A DNA stretch of 64,000 nt from Lithobates sylvaticus (GCA_028564925.1 CM053033.1:208940642-209004641), one strand, 5' to 3'; positions 1 through 12,479 are shown, numbered from the stretch's first letter. The notes: generated by a model from the letters alone, not told the origin. A program made the numbers and translations.

Positions 1-545
1 TAAACAGCTTTGAGTGAACGCTACACCGCGCAGGTGCAGTTAACGTAATTGTACGAGGCGATGCCGCACGCTCCTGATGCTCGTGCTACTCTGCAAGGGG
101 CGTCTATCTTGTAAGTAAGGGGCGGGTCTAGTATTACTGTAACCAAGGGGCGCATTTATTATTATTGTTATATATCGAGCTCTGCCCATTAATTTAACAT
201 TCGCCCTCTTCTGTAGCCATCCGCCCCTTACACGATATAATAATAATAGACCCGCCACTTGCTTACACGCTATAACAGATCTGCCCCTTGGTTAGAGTAA
301 TAATGGAGCAGCCCCTTGGTTTACACGATATATAACAATAATAATAAATGCGCCCCTTGGTTACAGTAATACTAGACCCGCCCCTTAGTTACACGTATAG
401 AATATTTAAAAAAAAAGTCAGTTACTTTGCTGCGTAACTAATTACTTTTCCAATGTAGTAACTGAGTTACTAACGCAATTACTTTTTGGGAGAAGTAATT
501 TGTAACTTAACTAATTACTTTTTTAAAGTAAGATGACCAACACTG
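1..545. mobile_element. hAT-like non-autonomous element, right-end fragment
   Basis: The last 125 bases (about 420-545) match almost base for base the right end of the complete element at 62509-63450, and both stop at GATGACCAACACTG. The reverse complement, CAGTGTTGG, resembles hAT ends common in vertebrates. The interior is rich in AGTAACT and AGTTACT blocks. The left end is outside the window or diverged, so the target duplication cannot be checked. Positions 1-410 differ from the interior of the complete copy, which suggests a different subfamily or an internal replacement. Confidence 0.55.
117..386. repeat. Inverted repeat with about 60-bp near-perfect arms
   Basis: Arms at about 117-177 and 326-386 are near-perfect reverse complements. 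The loop carries further short copies of CGCCCCTT and TTACAC blocks in both orientations. It lies inside the hAT-like fragment. Confidence 0.8.
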
Positions 546-775
546 GCAGGAGTCAGAAGTGCATAGTGTATCACACAGAGTGCAAGAGTTGGGAGTATGT
601 GGCATACAAGACGGCCTACAGGGTGCAGGGGTCAGGGTTTCTAGTGTAAAGTAAACAAAACCAAAAAATACGTTTCAGAAAAAACTGTCACCAAATAGTG
701 AAAAAATAAAAAACTCTCAGTGACAGCTGCACTCACAAAATGTCCACATAAACATTATACATATAAATATTACTG
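546..775. other. Unassigned AT-rich stretch
   Basis: No reading frame or known repeat is recognised. It contains a GTTTCAGAAAAAACTGTCACC tract of the sort that flanks fold-back elements here, but no boundary can be set. Confidence 0.3.
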
Positions 776-1208
776 AAAAAACATGTGGTGCTATCAATAT
801 AAAGTGCATAAATTCACAACAATTAATTTAATCAAGTAAAACATTCATATATATCAAAAACTGTAAATAAGAATGTGTTAAAACAAAAAACATTCATAAA
901 TAAATCCAGTAAAGTCCATCAGAAAAAAAGAAGAGAAGTGCTCTTGTACAAAAAGTTATTTTATACTTGTGTATCAACCAAAATCCATATTTCAGTGTGT
1001 ATAGCAAAATCTTCACACCCAAAAGTGCACACCCAACCCTTAAGCCACTTACCAGCTACTCTAACCCCAAGGTCTGGCTGCACTTTATCCTAGTATCCCC
1101 ATGGGATAGATGGATATCAGAAGCCAAGATTCCAGAATGGGTTACCATACAACCAAGATATTCAACAGTCGGCTCAGCAAAGGGGAGAGACAAAGGAGGA
1201 ACTCATAG

Positions 1209-1461
1209 GGGGTTATTTATTAAAGGCAAATCCACTTTGCACTACAAGGGCACTGTAAGTGCACTTGAAAGTGCACTAAAAGTGCACTTGGAAGTGCAGT
1301 CGCTGTAGATCTGAAAGGAAGGTCTGAGATGGGGGGAAGCTCTGCTGATTTTATCATCCAATCATGTGCAAGCTAAAATGCTGTTTTTTATTTTTCCTTG
1401 CATGTCCCCCTCAGATCTACAGTAACTGAACTTCCAAATGCACTTTCAAGTAAATAACCCC
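1209..1461. mobile_element. Miniature inverted-repeat element, TSD CATAG
   Basis: The ends are GGGGTTATTTAT and, as reverse complement, GGGGTTATTTAC. Both sides are flanked by CATAG (1204-1208 and 1462-1466). The opposite arm of the host palindrome has a single CATAG and no insert, which supports a 5-bp target duplication. The interior is largely self-complementary, with repeated AAGTGCACTT blocks and a GTAGATCTGA block. A related copy lies around 62484-63592. The superfamily is not assigned. Confidence 0.7.
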
Positions 1462-1582
1462 CATAGTGTAGTAATGCAAAATTCAGGCTTTTTAATGAAG
1501 GTTAAAACTACATGCAAGAAGGCAGGAGTAAAATCGCATATAAAACAATCAAGCACATGCAGACATGTAGCTCTTCCCGAAT

Positions 1583-2476
1583 AGGGTGGGGCCGAACACC
1601 CCCCTGTTCGGTTTGCACCGGTTTTTTATTTTTTTTCAGAAGCAGTGATTTTAATTATGCTTAAAATACAACAATAAAAATGAAAAACCTATTTAAATAT
1701 AGTGCCTGGGGGGTCCCATTAATGTGCCTGTAAAATGGTGCATCTGTAGCATGCATAACTCATGCTACAGCAAAAATTTAATTTCAAATCACATGGATTG
1801 TACGTGGAACCCCACGCCAAAATAAAAAAAAAGTGCAGGGTCCCCCCCAAAATCCACATCAGACCCTTATCCAAGTATGCAGACCAGCAGGTCAGGAAAG
1901 GAGAGGGGATGAGCTTGTACGCCCCCCCCCCCCTCCTGAGCCATACTACGCCACATGCCCTCTCCCCTACCCCTATGCTTTGGGGCATAGGGGTAGGGGA
2001 GAGCCCTCCCTGCCCCAAAGAACCCACCCCCCATGTTGAGGGCATGTGGCCTGGTATGGTTTAATAGGTGGGGTGCTCGCTCGTCCCCTCCCCTTTCTGA
2101 CCTGCTGGGCTGCATGCTCAGATAAGGGTCTGGTCTGGATTTTAAGGGACCCTACGCCGTTTTTTTTTTGTTTTTGTTTTTTTACCCCCACTTTTTGTTT
2201 TTTTTATTCAGTTGTCATCGGTGAAATCCATTGACAGCTGATGACTCATCATTTAAGGACGCCACAGCTGGCTTCCCGGGCCCATTTCTTAACAACCAGC
2301 TTACACTGCACCCTGATTGGGCAAAACTTTGCGCAAACTGCACTGTGGAGCGCTCAGTGTATTGCAGAGTGTTTGTCGGGGTGAACACCCTGCAAATTCG
2401 GGTGTTCCCTGAACGGCCAAACAGGCAAATGTTCTGCCCAAACTCATGCTCGGGCCAAACTGTTCCCCCATCCCTT
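1583..2476. mobile_element. Palindromic non-autonomous element, GAGCCGAACAC family, about 9-bp TSD
   Basis: It begins AGGGTGGGGCCGAACACC and ends in a diverged inverted version (..CATCCCTT). Flanks are TTCCCGAAT (1574-1582) and CTCCCGAAT (2477-2485), a 9-bp duplication with one mismatch. The uninterrupted equivalent is visible in the right arm of the host palindrome near 2577. The inner part holds opposed copies of the module reading CAGACCCTTATCC. Long inverted ends with a 9-bp duplication would fit Mutator-like elements, but this is inference. Confidence 0.6.
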
Positions 2477-2486
2477 CTCCCGAATA

Positions 2487-2573
2487 GTTTCATTGAAAAG
2501 AACATTATCAATGGATAAAGGAGTAAGGATAAATACTCCTTAATCCCTTGATAATGTTCTTTTGAACAAAACT
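2487..2573. repeat. Central hairpin of the palindrome
   Basis: GAACATTATCAA at 2500 pairs with TTGATAATGTTC ending at 2559. Pairing continues outward with interruptions. The loop is a few bases at about 2526-2530. This is the axis of the 776-4072 palindrome. Confidence 0.8.
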
Positions 2574-2672
2574 ATTTTGGAGGAGCTACAGCGATGACTT
2601 TATTGCATGTAATTGATAGTTTTATATGTGATTTTACTCATGCCTTCCGGTAAGTAGTTTAACCTTCATTAA

Positions 2673-3607
2673 CCGCTTGCCAACCGCCTCAAGCAGATAT
2701 ACTGCGGCAGAATGGCACAGGCAAAATCCCGTATATAAGCGTGATTTTGCATTTGCCTGCCTGTGGGTCGCGCGCGTGCGACCAGCGGACCCAATCGCCG
2801 CTGGTGTCCCGCGATTGGGTCACGGAGCTGAAGAGCGGGGAGAGGTATGTGTAATCAAACCTCTCCCCGCGCTTCCTACTCTGCCTGTCATTGATTGGCT
2901 GTTCCCGGTCATCAGGGAAAGCCGATCAATGACGTCAGACGTCAGCCCCGCCCCCTAATGTAAAAAAACACACACGTCACAGCCCATAACCCCTCCCCCT
3001 AGTGGTTAACTCTTTCAATACAACTGTCATTTATACAGGAATCAATGCATTTAAATAGCATTGATTGCTGTATAAATGACAATGGTCCCAAAAATGTGTC
3101 AAAAATGTCGGATGTGTCCGCCATAATGTCGCAGTCACAATAAAAATCGCTGATCGCCGCCATTACTAGTAAAAAAAAAAATATTAATAAAAATGCTATA
3201 AAACTATCCCCTATTTTGTAAACGCTATAACTTTTGCGCAAACCAATCAATCGCTAATTGCGATTTTTTTTTACCAAACATATGTAGAAGAATATGTATC
3301 GGCCTAAACTGAGGAAAAAAAAAATTTTTTATATTTTTTTTGGGGATATTTATTATAGCAAAAAGCAAAAAATATTGCATTGTTTTCAAAATTGTTGCTC
3401 TATTTTTGTTATTAGCGCAAAAAATAAAAACCGCAGGGGAGATCAAATACCACCAAAAGAAAGCTCTATTTGTGGGAAAAAAAGGACGCCAATTTTGTTT
3501 TGGAGCCACGTCGCACGACCGCGCAATTGTCAGTTAAAGCGACGCAGTGCCGAATCGTAAAAAGGGGCCTGGTCCTTTGGCTGCCAATTGGTCCGGGGCT
3601 GAAGTGG
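2673..3607. mobile_element. TTAA-flanked (piggyBac-type) non-autonomous element, full length
   Basis: TTAA stands on each side (2669-2672 and 3608-3611). Terminal inverted repeats read CCGCTTGCC on the left and, as reverse complement, CCACTTCAGCC on the right. The opposite palindrome arm at 1488-1500 keeps the empty site with one TTAA. The interior has a GC-rich left third (CACGCGC-like, 2760-2950) and an AT-rich right part. A closely related copy is at 18009-18849, and an inverted partial copy is at 15486-15912. No transposase frame is seen. Assignment to piggyBac rests on the TTAA target only. Confidence 0.8.
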
Positions 3608-4072
3608 TTAAAAAGCCTGAATTTTGAATTATTACACTATGAGTTCCTCCTTTGTCTTTCCCTTTTGCTGAACCCACTGTTATACATCCTATCCTGGTTG
3701 TATGATAACCCATCCTGGAATCTTGGCTCCTGATATCCATCTATCCCATGGGGATACTAGGATAAAGTGCAGCCAGACCCCCATCTTGTGTTCAGAGTAG
3801 CTGGTAAGCTAAGCGAGTTGGGTGCGCACTTTTGGGTGTGAAGATTTTGCTATCCACACTAAAATATAGATTTTTTTTTGTTGATACACAAGTATAAATT
3901 AACTTTTTGCACAAGCAATTCTCTTCTGCTTTTTTTTCTAATGGACTTTTCTGGACTATTTATGAATGTTTTTTTTTAACACATTCTTATTTACAGTTTT
4001 TAATATATATGAATGTTTGATTAATTGTTGTGAATTTATGCATGTTATATTGATAGCGCAACACGTTTCTAA

Positions 4073-5821
4073 TTAAAGTAATCTCCCTGCAAGCAAAATT
4101 TTCATTCAGTACAAAATCCCCAGAAAAATTCTCCTTAGCACCCAGGCATAAAAAAAAAATGCCCCCTCTTCCTAGTACAAATCTCCCCATCATGCATACA
4201 TCGGCCCTCTTATCCTTGCCAACAATAAATTCCCCTTTTCTAGGACAATTACCCCCCCCCCCCCTTTTTGAAATTCACTCACTAGACTTCAGGTACAATG
4301 GCAGTAATAAGTGTCATGGTAGGTGGTCTGGGGGTCCTGATAGCCATGGGACCCCTCAAGCCCAGCCAATCCTTTAAATTAGCAGCTTCCATCCTTTGGA
4401 TATATGTTTTCAGCGCGCATGCAGGACATTGCACAATTGCTCCTGCTTGTTACAATTAAGACCTGTGCCATACTTCATCAGCCATTTTGTTCTTTTAATT
4501 CTTCATGCTGGAAAATAATAAACCTTTTGCTTCAGTAAATGTCCTCCACTGAAACCGCCAGGCGTTTGTACCTTTGTCCAGTAAATATCAGTTAATTAAC
4601 TGCAAACCATCCACTACTGAACTCCTTATTACATATTACAGGAATAACTTACTGCCTCCAATAAATTGGATTTCTGTGACCTTTACAAATGCACAAGGTG
4701 TAGCCTTATGCATTTCTATTGACACTGAACTTCTCTGTGAATCCTGATACCCTTATAATTTACGGCAGGGGGTACATTATCATGTCTGTCTATCTATGTA
4801 ACTTTTGTGTGTTTTATATTTTTGACATTTACATAAATAATGTTTTATAAGTATGACAATTTGGAGCGTTTCATTCCCTTGGCTGTATTTTAATTGGAAA
4901 TCACAGCATGTAGATTTCTCATTGACCTGATGATCATTGCTGTGGACCTTTTAAACATGCTGAATTCCCTGAAAACGCAGACATGGGTCTATCACCCACC
5001 CCCTGGGCCTCTGTTACATTATTTATTAAGGGCTGTTCCTGGATCCTGGTATATGCAGTGGCTGCTTGGTGATGGATATGGTTAGGATTTCTATTTATGG
5101 TGGCGTTCTAATGCTGCTACTATCTTTGATAGTTCTCGTTGTTAGGCAGCCCATGCATTAACCTTTTTTTTTTTTTTCAATCAGCTGGTTAAATGAAAAA
5201 AAAAATTACCCGATTCCCCCTTCCACACATTAGAGGTGGATGGGGAATCACTCCTGTTGAGCTCTTGTGTTTTGCTGGCAGGGAAACTTCCATGACGTCA
5301 TAATACAATGATCACTGTTGTCGGCTATAGCCTGCTGCATAAATCAATCAGGAAAAACCCAACAGGGTGGTTGTGCAGACGACGATTGGGAGATTGACTT
5401 CTGTACTGTACAACCTTGTCCCCATACAAGGATCGAAATTCAGCCTGTCCCTGCTGGAACAGCCAAATTTCGATCCATGTATGGCTGCCTTTACATAGTT
5501 ACATAAATAGATAAACAAAAGACATATGGCCTTTAGGTACAATCAAAAGACAAACATAAAGCAATTAAAACATTAATTCTCAGAACACTAAACCCACAGT
5601 TGATCAAAAGAAAGTCTAAAAACCTTCATAAAGCATTGCGCAGTTTGTAACAGCAGAACAATGATTCCTTTCTGACCCTTGAGAGCAATCAGTGACTCCC
5701 TGGATCAACAATCTACAGGGTTATTTCTTATACAAATAATAGCAGTTTTATTTTGTCTACCCACCCAACCTGTTTTGAAGCAGTCTACAGAGTTGCAAGA
5801 ACCCTGCAACAAAATTTTATA
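4073..5821. other. Mostly unassigned stretch
   Basis: No convincing gene is seen. It contains homopolymer runs (C at about 4251-4264) and a block at 5320-5510 in which CGAAATT..CAGC and its inverted partner pair across about 30 bases, suggesting a small degraded inverted-repeat element ending TTACATAGTTACATAAATAG. Open frames are short and unlike known proteins. Confidence 0.4.
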
Positions 5822-7292
5822 AAAAAAGCGTAGGGTCCCCCAAAATTCAAACCAGACCCTTATCCGAGCACGCAACCTGGCAGGCCGCAGGAAAAGATGG
5901 GGGGACGAGAGAGCGCCCCCCCCCCTCCTGAACCGTACCAGGCCACATGCCCTCAACATGGGAGGGTGCTTTGGGGTAGCCCCGAAAGCACCTTGTCCTC
6001 ATGTTGATGGGGACAAGGGCCTCACCCCCACAACCCTTGCCGGTGGTTGTGGGGGTCTGCAGGGGGCTTATAAGAATCTGGAAGCCCCCTATAACAAGGG
6101 GACCCCTGAGATCCTGCCCCCCGTGTGAATTGGTAAGGGCCTACCATTTCACAAAAAAGTGTCAAAATAGTAAAAAAGACAAGAGACAGCTTGGGACAAG
6201 TCCTTTATTAAAAAAAAAAAAAATAAAAATTTCCCACATAGAAAGTTCACACCGCCCGACGGACCGAAAAAGAAAAAAAAAGGCACAAAAGAAAAAAAAA
6301 ATGTCAGACAAACCGAAAATGAAAAAAAAAAAAGCCGCAACCGACCTGCCTCCATGGGAGGCTCCTGCCGCTGACGCGTCTTCGCTGTGACAGCGCTTAT
6401 ATAACTGAGGGCGGTGCCACCCGGTTACGTCCTCTGACGCATGGGGGCTTTCCCATGGCTTCCCCGTGGGGTCAGAGGCTGGCAGGGTCACTTGATTATG
6501 TTACCGGGTGGCCACGCCCTCAGTTATATAAGAGCTGTCACAGCGAAGATGCGTCAGACTGCGAGAGCCTCCCATGGAGGTGAGTCGGTTCAGTTTTTTT
6601 ACCATTTTGATACTTTTTTTGTGAAATTATAGGGGTACATTTGTACACGGGGGAGGCCAGTATCTGGGGGTCCCCTTGTTAAAGGGGGCTTCCAGATTCC
6701 AATAAGCCCCCTACACGAAGACCCCCACAACCACTGGGCAAGGTGTAGGGGGACAAGATGCTTTGGGTGCTCGGATAAGGGTCTGGTATGGATTTTGGGG
6801 GGGACCCCTACGCCATTTTTTTTATTTGGCGCAGGGTTCCTCTTAATTTCCATATCAGACCCGAAGGGCCTGTATGGATTTTAGGGGGACCCCCACGCAA
6901 ATTGGGACCCCCAAATGTCATTTTGCTGTGGTACTATTCTAAACATTGGAAAAATGTACCGCTTTACAGGCATACTATAGACACCCCCAGGCACGATATT
7001 TAAAGGAATATTTTATTTTTATTGATTCACTTTAAGCATTAAACTGCTCCCGAAAAAACGTCTGTTTAAAAAAACAAAACATTTTTGCATTGATACATGT
7101 TCCCTGGGGCAGGACACAGGTCCCCAAACATTTTTATGACAATAACTTGCATATAAGCCTTTAAAATTAGCACTTTTAATTATTCATGTTCGTGTGCCAT
7201 AGACTTTAATGGTGTCTGTGTGTTCTGCCGAATTTTGTGCCTGTTCGCATGTTCTGCTGAAAACCGAACAGGAGGGTGTTTGGCTCATCCCT
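5822..7292. mobile_element. Palindromic element, GAGCCGAACAC family, right terminus present
   Basis: The right end reads GGCTCATCCCT, the reverse complement of the family terminus AGGGATGAGCC. Left arm 5822-6455 and right arm 6456-6812 are mutually inverted: the CCCCCTATAACAAGGGGACCCC block at 6087 matches its inverse at 6665, and GCTTATATAACTGAGGGCG at 6393 matches its inverse at 6516. The axis is near CCCATGGCTTCCCC at 6455. The left terminus is missing, so no duplication can be read. The A-rich stretch 6200-6340 gives a lysine-rich frame with no other support as coding. Confidence 0.65.
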
Positions 7293-7994
7293 AATCAATA
7301 CCACATTTTCACAGATCTTACTGTAAAGAAGTCTTTCCACATGTGAAGGTTGTACTTTTCCTCTAGGTACAAAGAACAAAATATGTAATGATCTTCAAGC
7401 TGAACTCCGGGTATAGATTTTATTGAATAGTATTGGTCCAGCTTGAACAAATGTAAGTATGTTAGTCTATTTGAAAATTGCTGATTTCTTGGGGTGATTT
7501 ATCTGCATAAACCTTTCTCAAAACGGTAATGATGTCTTTATTCTTCCACTCAAGTTTCACCATAAATTTGACGTTCGTTCTTGCTTCAATTTTAACAGAA
7601 TTCATATATCTCCAAAGAGGGTTGACTTAACAATGGCATATGTTTCACTCTAATACCATTAAATACTACCTGTTCTTACAGGTTACAACTGTAAGACCAA
7701 GTTTACTCCGCTATAAACTTATATTAAAATGCTTGCTAAGTTTTTTAATAACATTTTCTTCCACAAACTCTTTTAATGCCCCTCGTATGCATATTCCATA
7801 CCCGTGGGACCACTATGGAAGTGGAGAATCACTGTAGTAGTTGCTGCTATTACAGTGATCGCTGTTTTCTTTTGGGTTCCATGCCAAGTGGCTACCCTGC
7901 TGCAAACTGTTCACAGGGGGTCACTTGCTTAACACTAGTGCAATTTGAAGAACACTTCACATTTTCACTTAATGAATGCAAGGTGGTGGGATGA
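7293..7994. other. Unassigned stretch
   Basis: AT-rich, without a recognisable gene, RNA or repeat boundary. Reading frames are short. Confidence 0.3.
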
Positions 7995-8995
7995 GGTGGG
8001 ATTTGTGATTCCACAGCCCCATCTCTCCACATCATCCAATCAGAGAACATCCTGCATTTACTGAGAAAAATGCAAGGCATTCTCTGAATGTTGCCCATGC
8101 CAAATGAGTGACCACCTGTGCTTACTATTCAACAGTGACCAAACTGTGGCCCAGGGACTGCACTATTTTTTGTTGTCTTCTGTGTTTCCCTATTGCCCTG
8201 TTATAGCAGTGATCTCTAGCAGCCTCATGTGATGTATCCCCAGTAAATGGCTGTCTCTTGAAACAGACTGACCCCAGTCTCCACCAACTCCTGTATCATG
8301 TGCACAGTCTCCTACAGCATGTCCGTAATGACCATCTCTTGTATCATGCCCTTAGCTTCCCATAATCTCTGACCATCTCTTGTATAATACCTATACCTGT
8401 ACCTGCAGTCTCTGACCATCTCTGGTATTATGATCCAGTCGATGACTTTCTCTTGAAAAATTTCACCAGTCTCTACCAACTCCTGTATCACCAGTCTCTA
8501 CCAACTCCTGTATCTACCAACTCCTGCAGCATGTCCATAGTGACCATCTCTTGTATCATGCCTATAGTCTCCCATAATCTCTGACCATCTCTTGTGTCAT
8601 GCCCACAGTCTCTGACCATCTCTTGTGTCATGTCTGCAGTCTCGGACCAGTATCATGTCCACAGTCTTTAATCTCTACACACTGATGCATCCCAGGTCTT
8701 TAAGAGGTTTATGGTGCCTCAAGGTGGGGAAGGACTTAAGGGAATGTGGCAGACAATCACAGGGTTCTGCCTCCTGTGGAAATGATGCTGGTCCGAGACT
8801 GCAGACATGATTCAAGAGATGTCCAGAAACTGTGGGCATGACACAAGAGATGGTCAGAGACTATGGGCATGAGAGGGTCACTCATTTGCCATGGGCGCCA
8901 TTCACAGAACGCCTTGTGATTTTCTCAGTAAATGCAGGACATTTTCTAATTGGTTGAGTTAGAGAGATGGGGCTGTAGAATCACAATTCCCACCT
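7995..8995. repeat. Fold-back with about 120-bp outer arms
   Basis: Outer arms at about 7995-8115 and 8874-8995 are inverted copies sharing GATGGGGCTGTRGAATCACA and CTCAGTAAATGCAGGA. The inner part is also partly inverted: TCTCTGACCATCTCTTG copies on the left face GAGATGGTCAGAGACTATGG at 8848. A third diverged piece of the arm lies at 9292-9392. The family is unknown. Confidence 0.65.
8220..8660. repeat. Degenerate minisatellite, about 30-45 bp units
   Basis: About ten irregular units built on CTCTGACCATCTCTTG followed by TATCATGCC and an AGTCTC block. Examples start near 8330, 8380, 8410, 8541, 8580 and 8608. CACCAACTCCTGTATCA is a second alternating unit. Confidence 0.7.
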
Positions 8996-10654
8996 GAAGA
9001 TCTGAAAACTGCTTGTGATCAGGAGCTTGTGGTCAGGTACTGGTAACTGTGTCGGGGGCATGCACCGTGCATGCTCTTGGCACAGTTGTATGGACAGCAA
9101 TTCGCACAAATATGTGGCCCCTCTGCACCAAGGAACAGGCGCTTAGAGGCCAAATATTTGCATGCGGCCGGCGCCAAGGGGTTACCTTATCCTGTTGTGT
9201 ATCTACTCTCTGACACTGAATTTTCACACACTTGAGGCCTTCATATCAGGAAGGTTGAACACCACTGTTCTAGGCATTTCTCTGATTTCTCCAGCATTCT
9301 CTGATTGCTCGTCCAATTATTCAGAGAAGGCTTTGTATTATTTGAGAAAGTGCAAAGTGTTCTCTGAAAGGCGTCCATGCTAAACAAGCTACCTCCTTTA
9401 TTTAGTAACTAACAATGCAGCTGCTCAGTGCAGGAACTGGAAACTAGTGGACTAGTGGCAATCAGTACTAGTAGCAATGTGTACTACAATGATTTTCAGC
9501 TTCCACAGGAATCCTACCGGTATGGTATATACATACCTCTACTGGTCCAAGCTAGACCAATGTTACTATGTAAACATTGCCATACCTTGACTTGAATTTT
9601 AACATGCTGATCCTCCAATGGTTAATATAGTGTGCGGCATCCACATGCATTTGTATGTAACAGAGACCTCTGCTTTTATTACAAGGTTAGACATAGGTTT
9701 TAATGAACCCCCCTTAGCCTTCCAGCCGAACTGACTTTGGAGAATTTGTGTGTAGAGCTCTCACAAGCAACACAGACAATTTTCTTTCTTCTACGCTTCA
9801 TAAATCTGAGAATTGTCTTCCCTAACCACTGGTTATGATCGCATATGTACTTTGGAAAAGGCATGTCGTCTCTGCAAAGTCACTATTTGAATTTCAGAAA
9901 GTAGAGAATGAGGAACAAGTAATTGAAATACACAAGGTGCAAGGGATAATAACATCGGGTAAGTGCTGCAACACGGAGAATGTGTGATAGGAAGAGCAAT
10001 GTTAACCAGAGATGAAGAAGAAGGCCAGAGGCGAAATGCCAGCTGAGTGTCTTTCCCAGCGCCCGTCACCAGTTCTTGGATCCATAATTTATTACCTGAG
10101 TAGCTTTCCAAACACCCTCCCCTCTCCCTGCGTCTCCAGCAGCTTCTTCTCCTTTGTACAAAGTTGGCTTTTGAAATAGGATTGTGCAGCCTGTGAAGCA
10201 GCAGCAACTGTGCTGTAAGGAGTGATCCAGCCAGATGAAGGGAACCCAGATGAGTGGCTGACAGCCAGAGCTAGGAGCGGACAGTCAAAAATAGCCTGAT
10301 AAACTGCAAATACACAAAGGACCCCAATGCTAGGCCTAGATCATTGCTGCCGCCTAAATCATACTGCCGCTTCAAGAAAAAGTTAATTGTATTTGCTGTT
10401 GTGAATGTTCTTTTTCAGTACAGATTGTAAAGCACAGTCACAGAATCTTCTCTTCTTCCTTCCCTGGAATGGTGAAAATACAACATATGCTGCGACTGCA
10501 AGATTTTATGAGCGATAACTGGCTGCCTCTTGTTCCGTCTTTTCATCATATATCTTTTTTATAGAGGTCTTCAGAGAATATCATATTAGGCAATCAACAT
10601 TTCACCATATATAGACTGAGCCTATTCTTATAGAGTATTAGGAAGCAAGAAACA
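8996..10654. other. Largely unassigned stretch
   Basis: Mixed-composition sequence without recognisable transposon ends apart from the diverged fold-back piece at 9292-9392. The minus-strand frame at 9833-10207 has no recognisable domain. Nothing supports an exon. Confidence 0.3.
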
Positions 10655-12479
10655 TCTTTGGCTCTATATTTTGCTTCATGTGTTCTCAACTTTGTTCTTA
10701 CTCCTTACATATGGCCTTCCTTCCTCCTTGTTTCTTCCTCCCCCCCCCCTTCTGTCCTTTATATTCTTTTCCCTTTTTTTGTGCTCTCTTCTTTCTATTT
10801 TTCCTCCTGTTTTTTCTTCTCCTTCCTTTCCTTCCTTTCTTATTATTCATTCTTTATGTCCCTTTTTTCTCCTTTCCCCCTCCTTCCTTCCATCCTCTGT
10901 TTTTGCTACTTTAATATGGCCATTCTACTTCTCTCTTTCTCCCTTCCTTCTATGCGTACTTCCTTCCTCCCTTCTGTATTTTCTTTCCTTTTCCCTTCAA
11001 CTGTGCTTCTCTTCTTATCCTTCCTCTATTCTTAAGTCTTCTGTATAGCCTTGCACCCTTCCTTTCCTCCCTGCTTTACTCCATCATTTTTTTTTACATT
11101 TTATTCCTTTGTTACATATGCCTGGCTCTATTTATTTTCTTCTGCCATTCCTTCTTTCTTACTCTCTTCTCAATCCTTCCTATTCTTTACTTCCTTTCTC
11201 CCTCCCTCTGTTTTTCTTTCTTTCTTCATTATTTGCCTCTTTCTTTACCCTTCCTCCCATCCTTTGTATCTTTTCTTCCTTCCTTCCTTCTCCCCTCCCT
11301 CCTTCCTTCTCCCCTCCCTCCTTCCTTTCTCTCTCCCTTCTTCCCTCCCTCCCTTCCTTTCTTCCACCCTTCCTTCCTTGTTGTTTTTTCCATAAAGCCT
11401 TTCTTCCACTCTTCATGTTCGTTCATTCCTTTCTTCCTTCCTCTGCTGTTATTCCTTACATATGGCCTTCCTTCATCCTTCTTTCTTCTTTCCTTCCTTC
11501 CTTCTTTACTTTCTTCCCCCCTTCTGTCCTTTATTTCTTTTCTCTTCTTTTGTGTCTTCCTCTGTTTTTGTATTCCTTCTTTTCTTACTTCCTTCTTTTT
11601 TCCCTTCTTCCTCTCTTTTTACTTCTTTACATCCTTCCTTTCTTCTTTCCTCCCTCCCTCTTTCCTTCCTTCCATCCTCTGTTTTTGCTCTTTTGTTATG
11701 GCCTTTATACTATTCTCTTTCTCCCTTCCTTCTATGCTTATTTCTTTCTTCCCTTCTGTCTTTTCTTTCATTTTTCCTTCATTTTTCCTTCATCTTTTCC
11801 TGCTTCTTTTTTTTATCCTACCTCCATTCTTAATTCTTACGTACAGTCTTTCACCCTCCTTCCTTTCCTCCCTCCATTACTCCCTTCTTTTTTTATTTTT
11901 TACTTTTTTTACTTCCGTTTTACTTTTTATTCCTTTGTTACATATGACTGTCTCTTTTTATTTCCTTCTGTCATTCCTTCTTTCTTTACTCTTTTCTTAA
12001 TCCTTTCTATTCTTTACTTCCTTTCTCCATCTGTTTATTTATTCTTTTCTTCCTTTCTTCAATATTTACAAATTCCCTTACCCTTCCTCCCCTCCTTTTC
12101 TTTCTTTTCTTCCTTCCTTCTCCTGTCCCTCCCTTCTTTCCTTCCTGGTTGTTCTTTCCATATGGCTTTTCTTCCTTCCCCTCTTCATGCTCCTAACTTC
12201 CTCTGCTGTTTACTTTTTACATGGCCTTCCTTCCTCCTCCTTTTTTCCTTTCTTCCTTTTCTCCTTCTTTACTTTCTTCCTCCCCCCCTTCCGTCCTTTA
12301 TTTTCTTTTGTGCTTTCATCTTTCTATTCTTCCTACATTTTTTTTATTCTTTCTTTTCTGCCTTCCTTCTTTCCTTCTTTTCTTCCTCTCTTATTAATCC
12401 TTCTCTACATCCTCCCTTTCTCCTTTCCTCCCTCCTTCTATCCTCTGTTTTTGCTCCTTTGTTATGGCCTTTTGACTTC

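Larger units (their letters stand above)
776..4072. repeat. Tip-to-tip palindrome (fold-back) with three nested insertions
   Basis: After removing three younger insertions (1209-1461, 1583-2476 and 2673-3607), the left arm 776-2526 and right arm 2530-4072 are reverse complements over about 600 bases each, meeting at a tight hairpin near 2528. Landmarks shared by the arms are the GCTATCAATATAA block at the outer ends, the CCATGGGGATACTAGGATAA block, the block next to CAAAGGAGGAACTCATAG, and TAACCTTCATTAA. An ACACGTTTC-like motif lies at the outer end, as in other fold-backs in this window. No transposase is seen. The family is unknown to me. Confidence 0.8.

Noticed and set aside
6001-6390. 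Lysine-rich open frame that could look like a nuclear protein tail
   Set aside because: Generated by A-rich stretches inside the palindromic element, with no conserved domain and no gene context.
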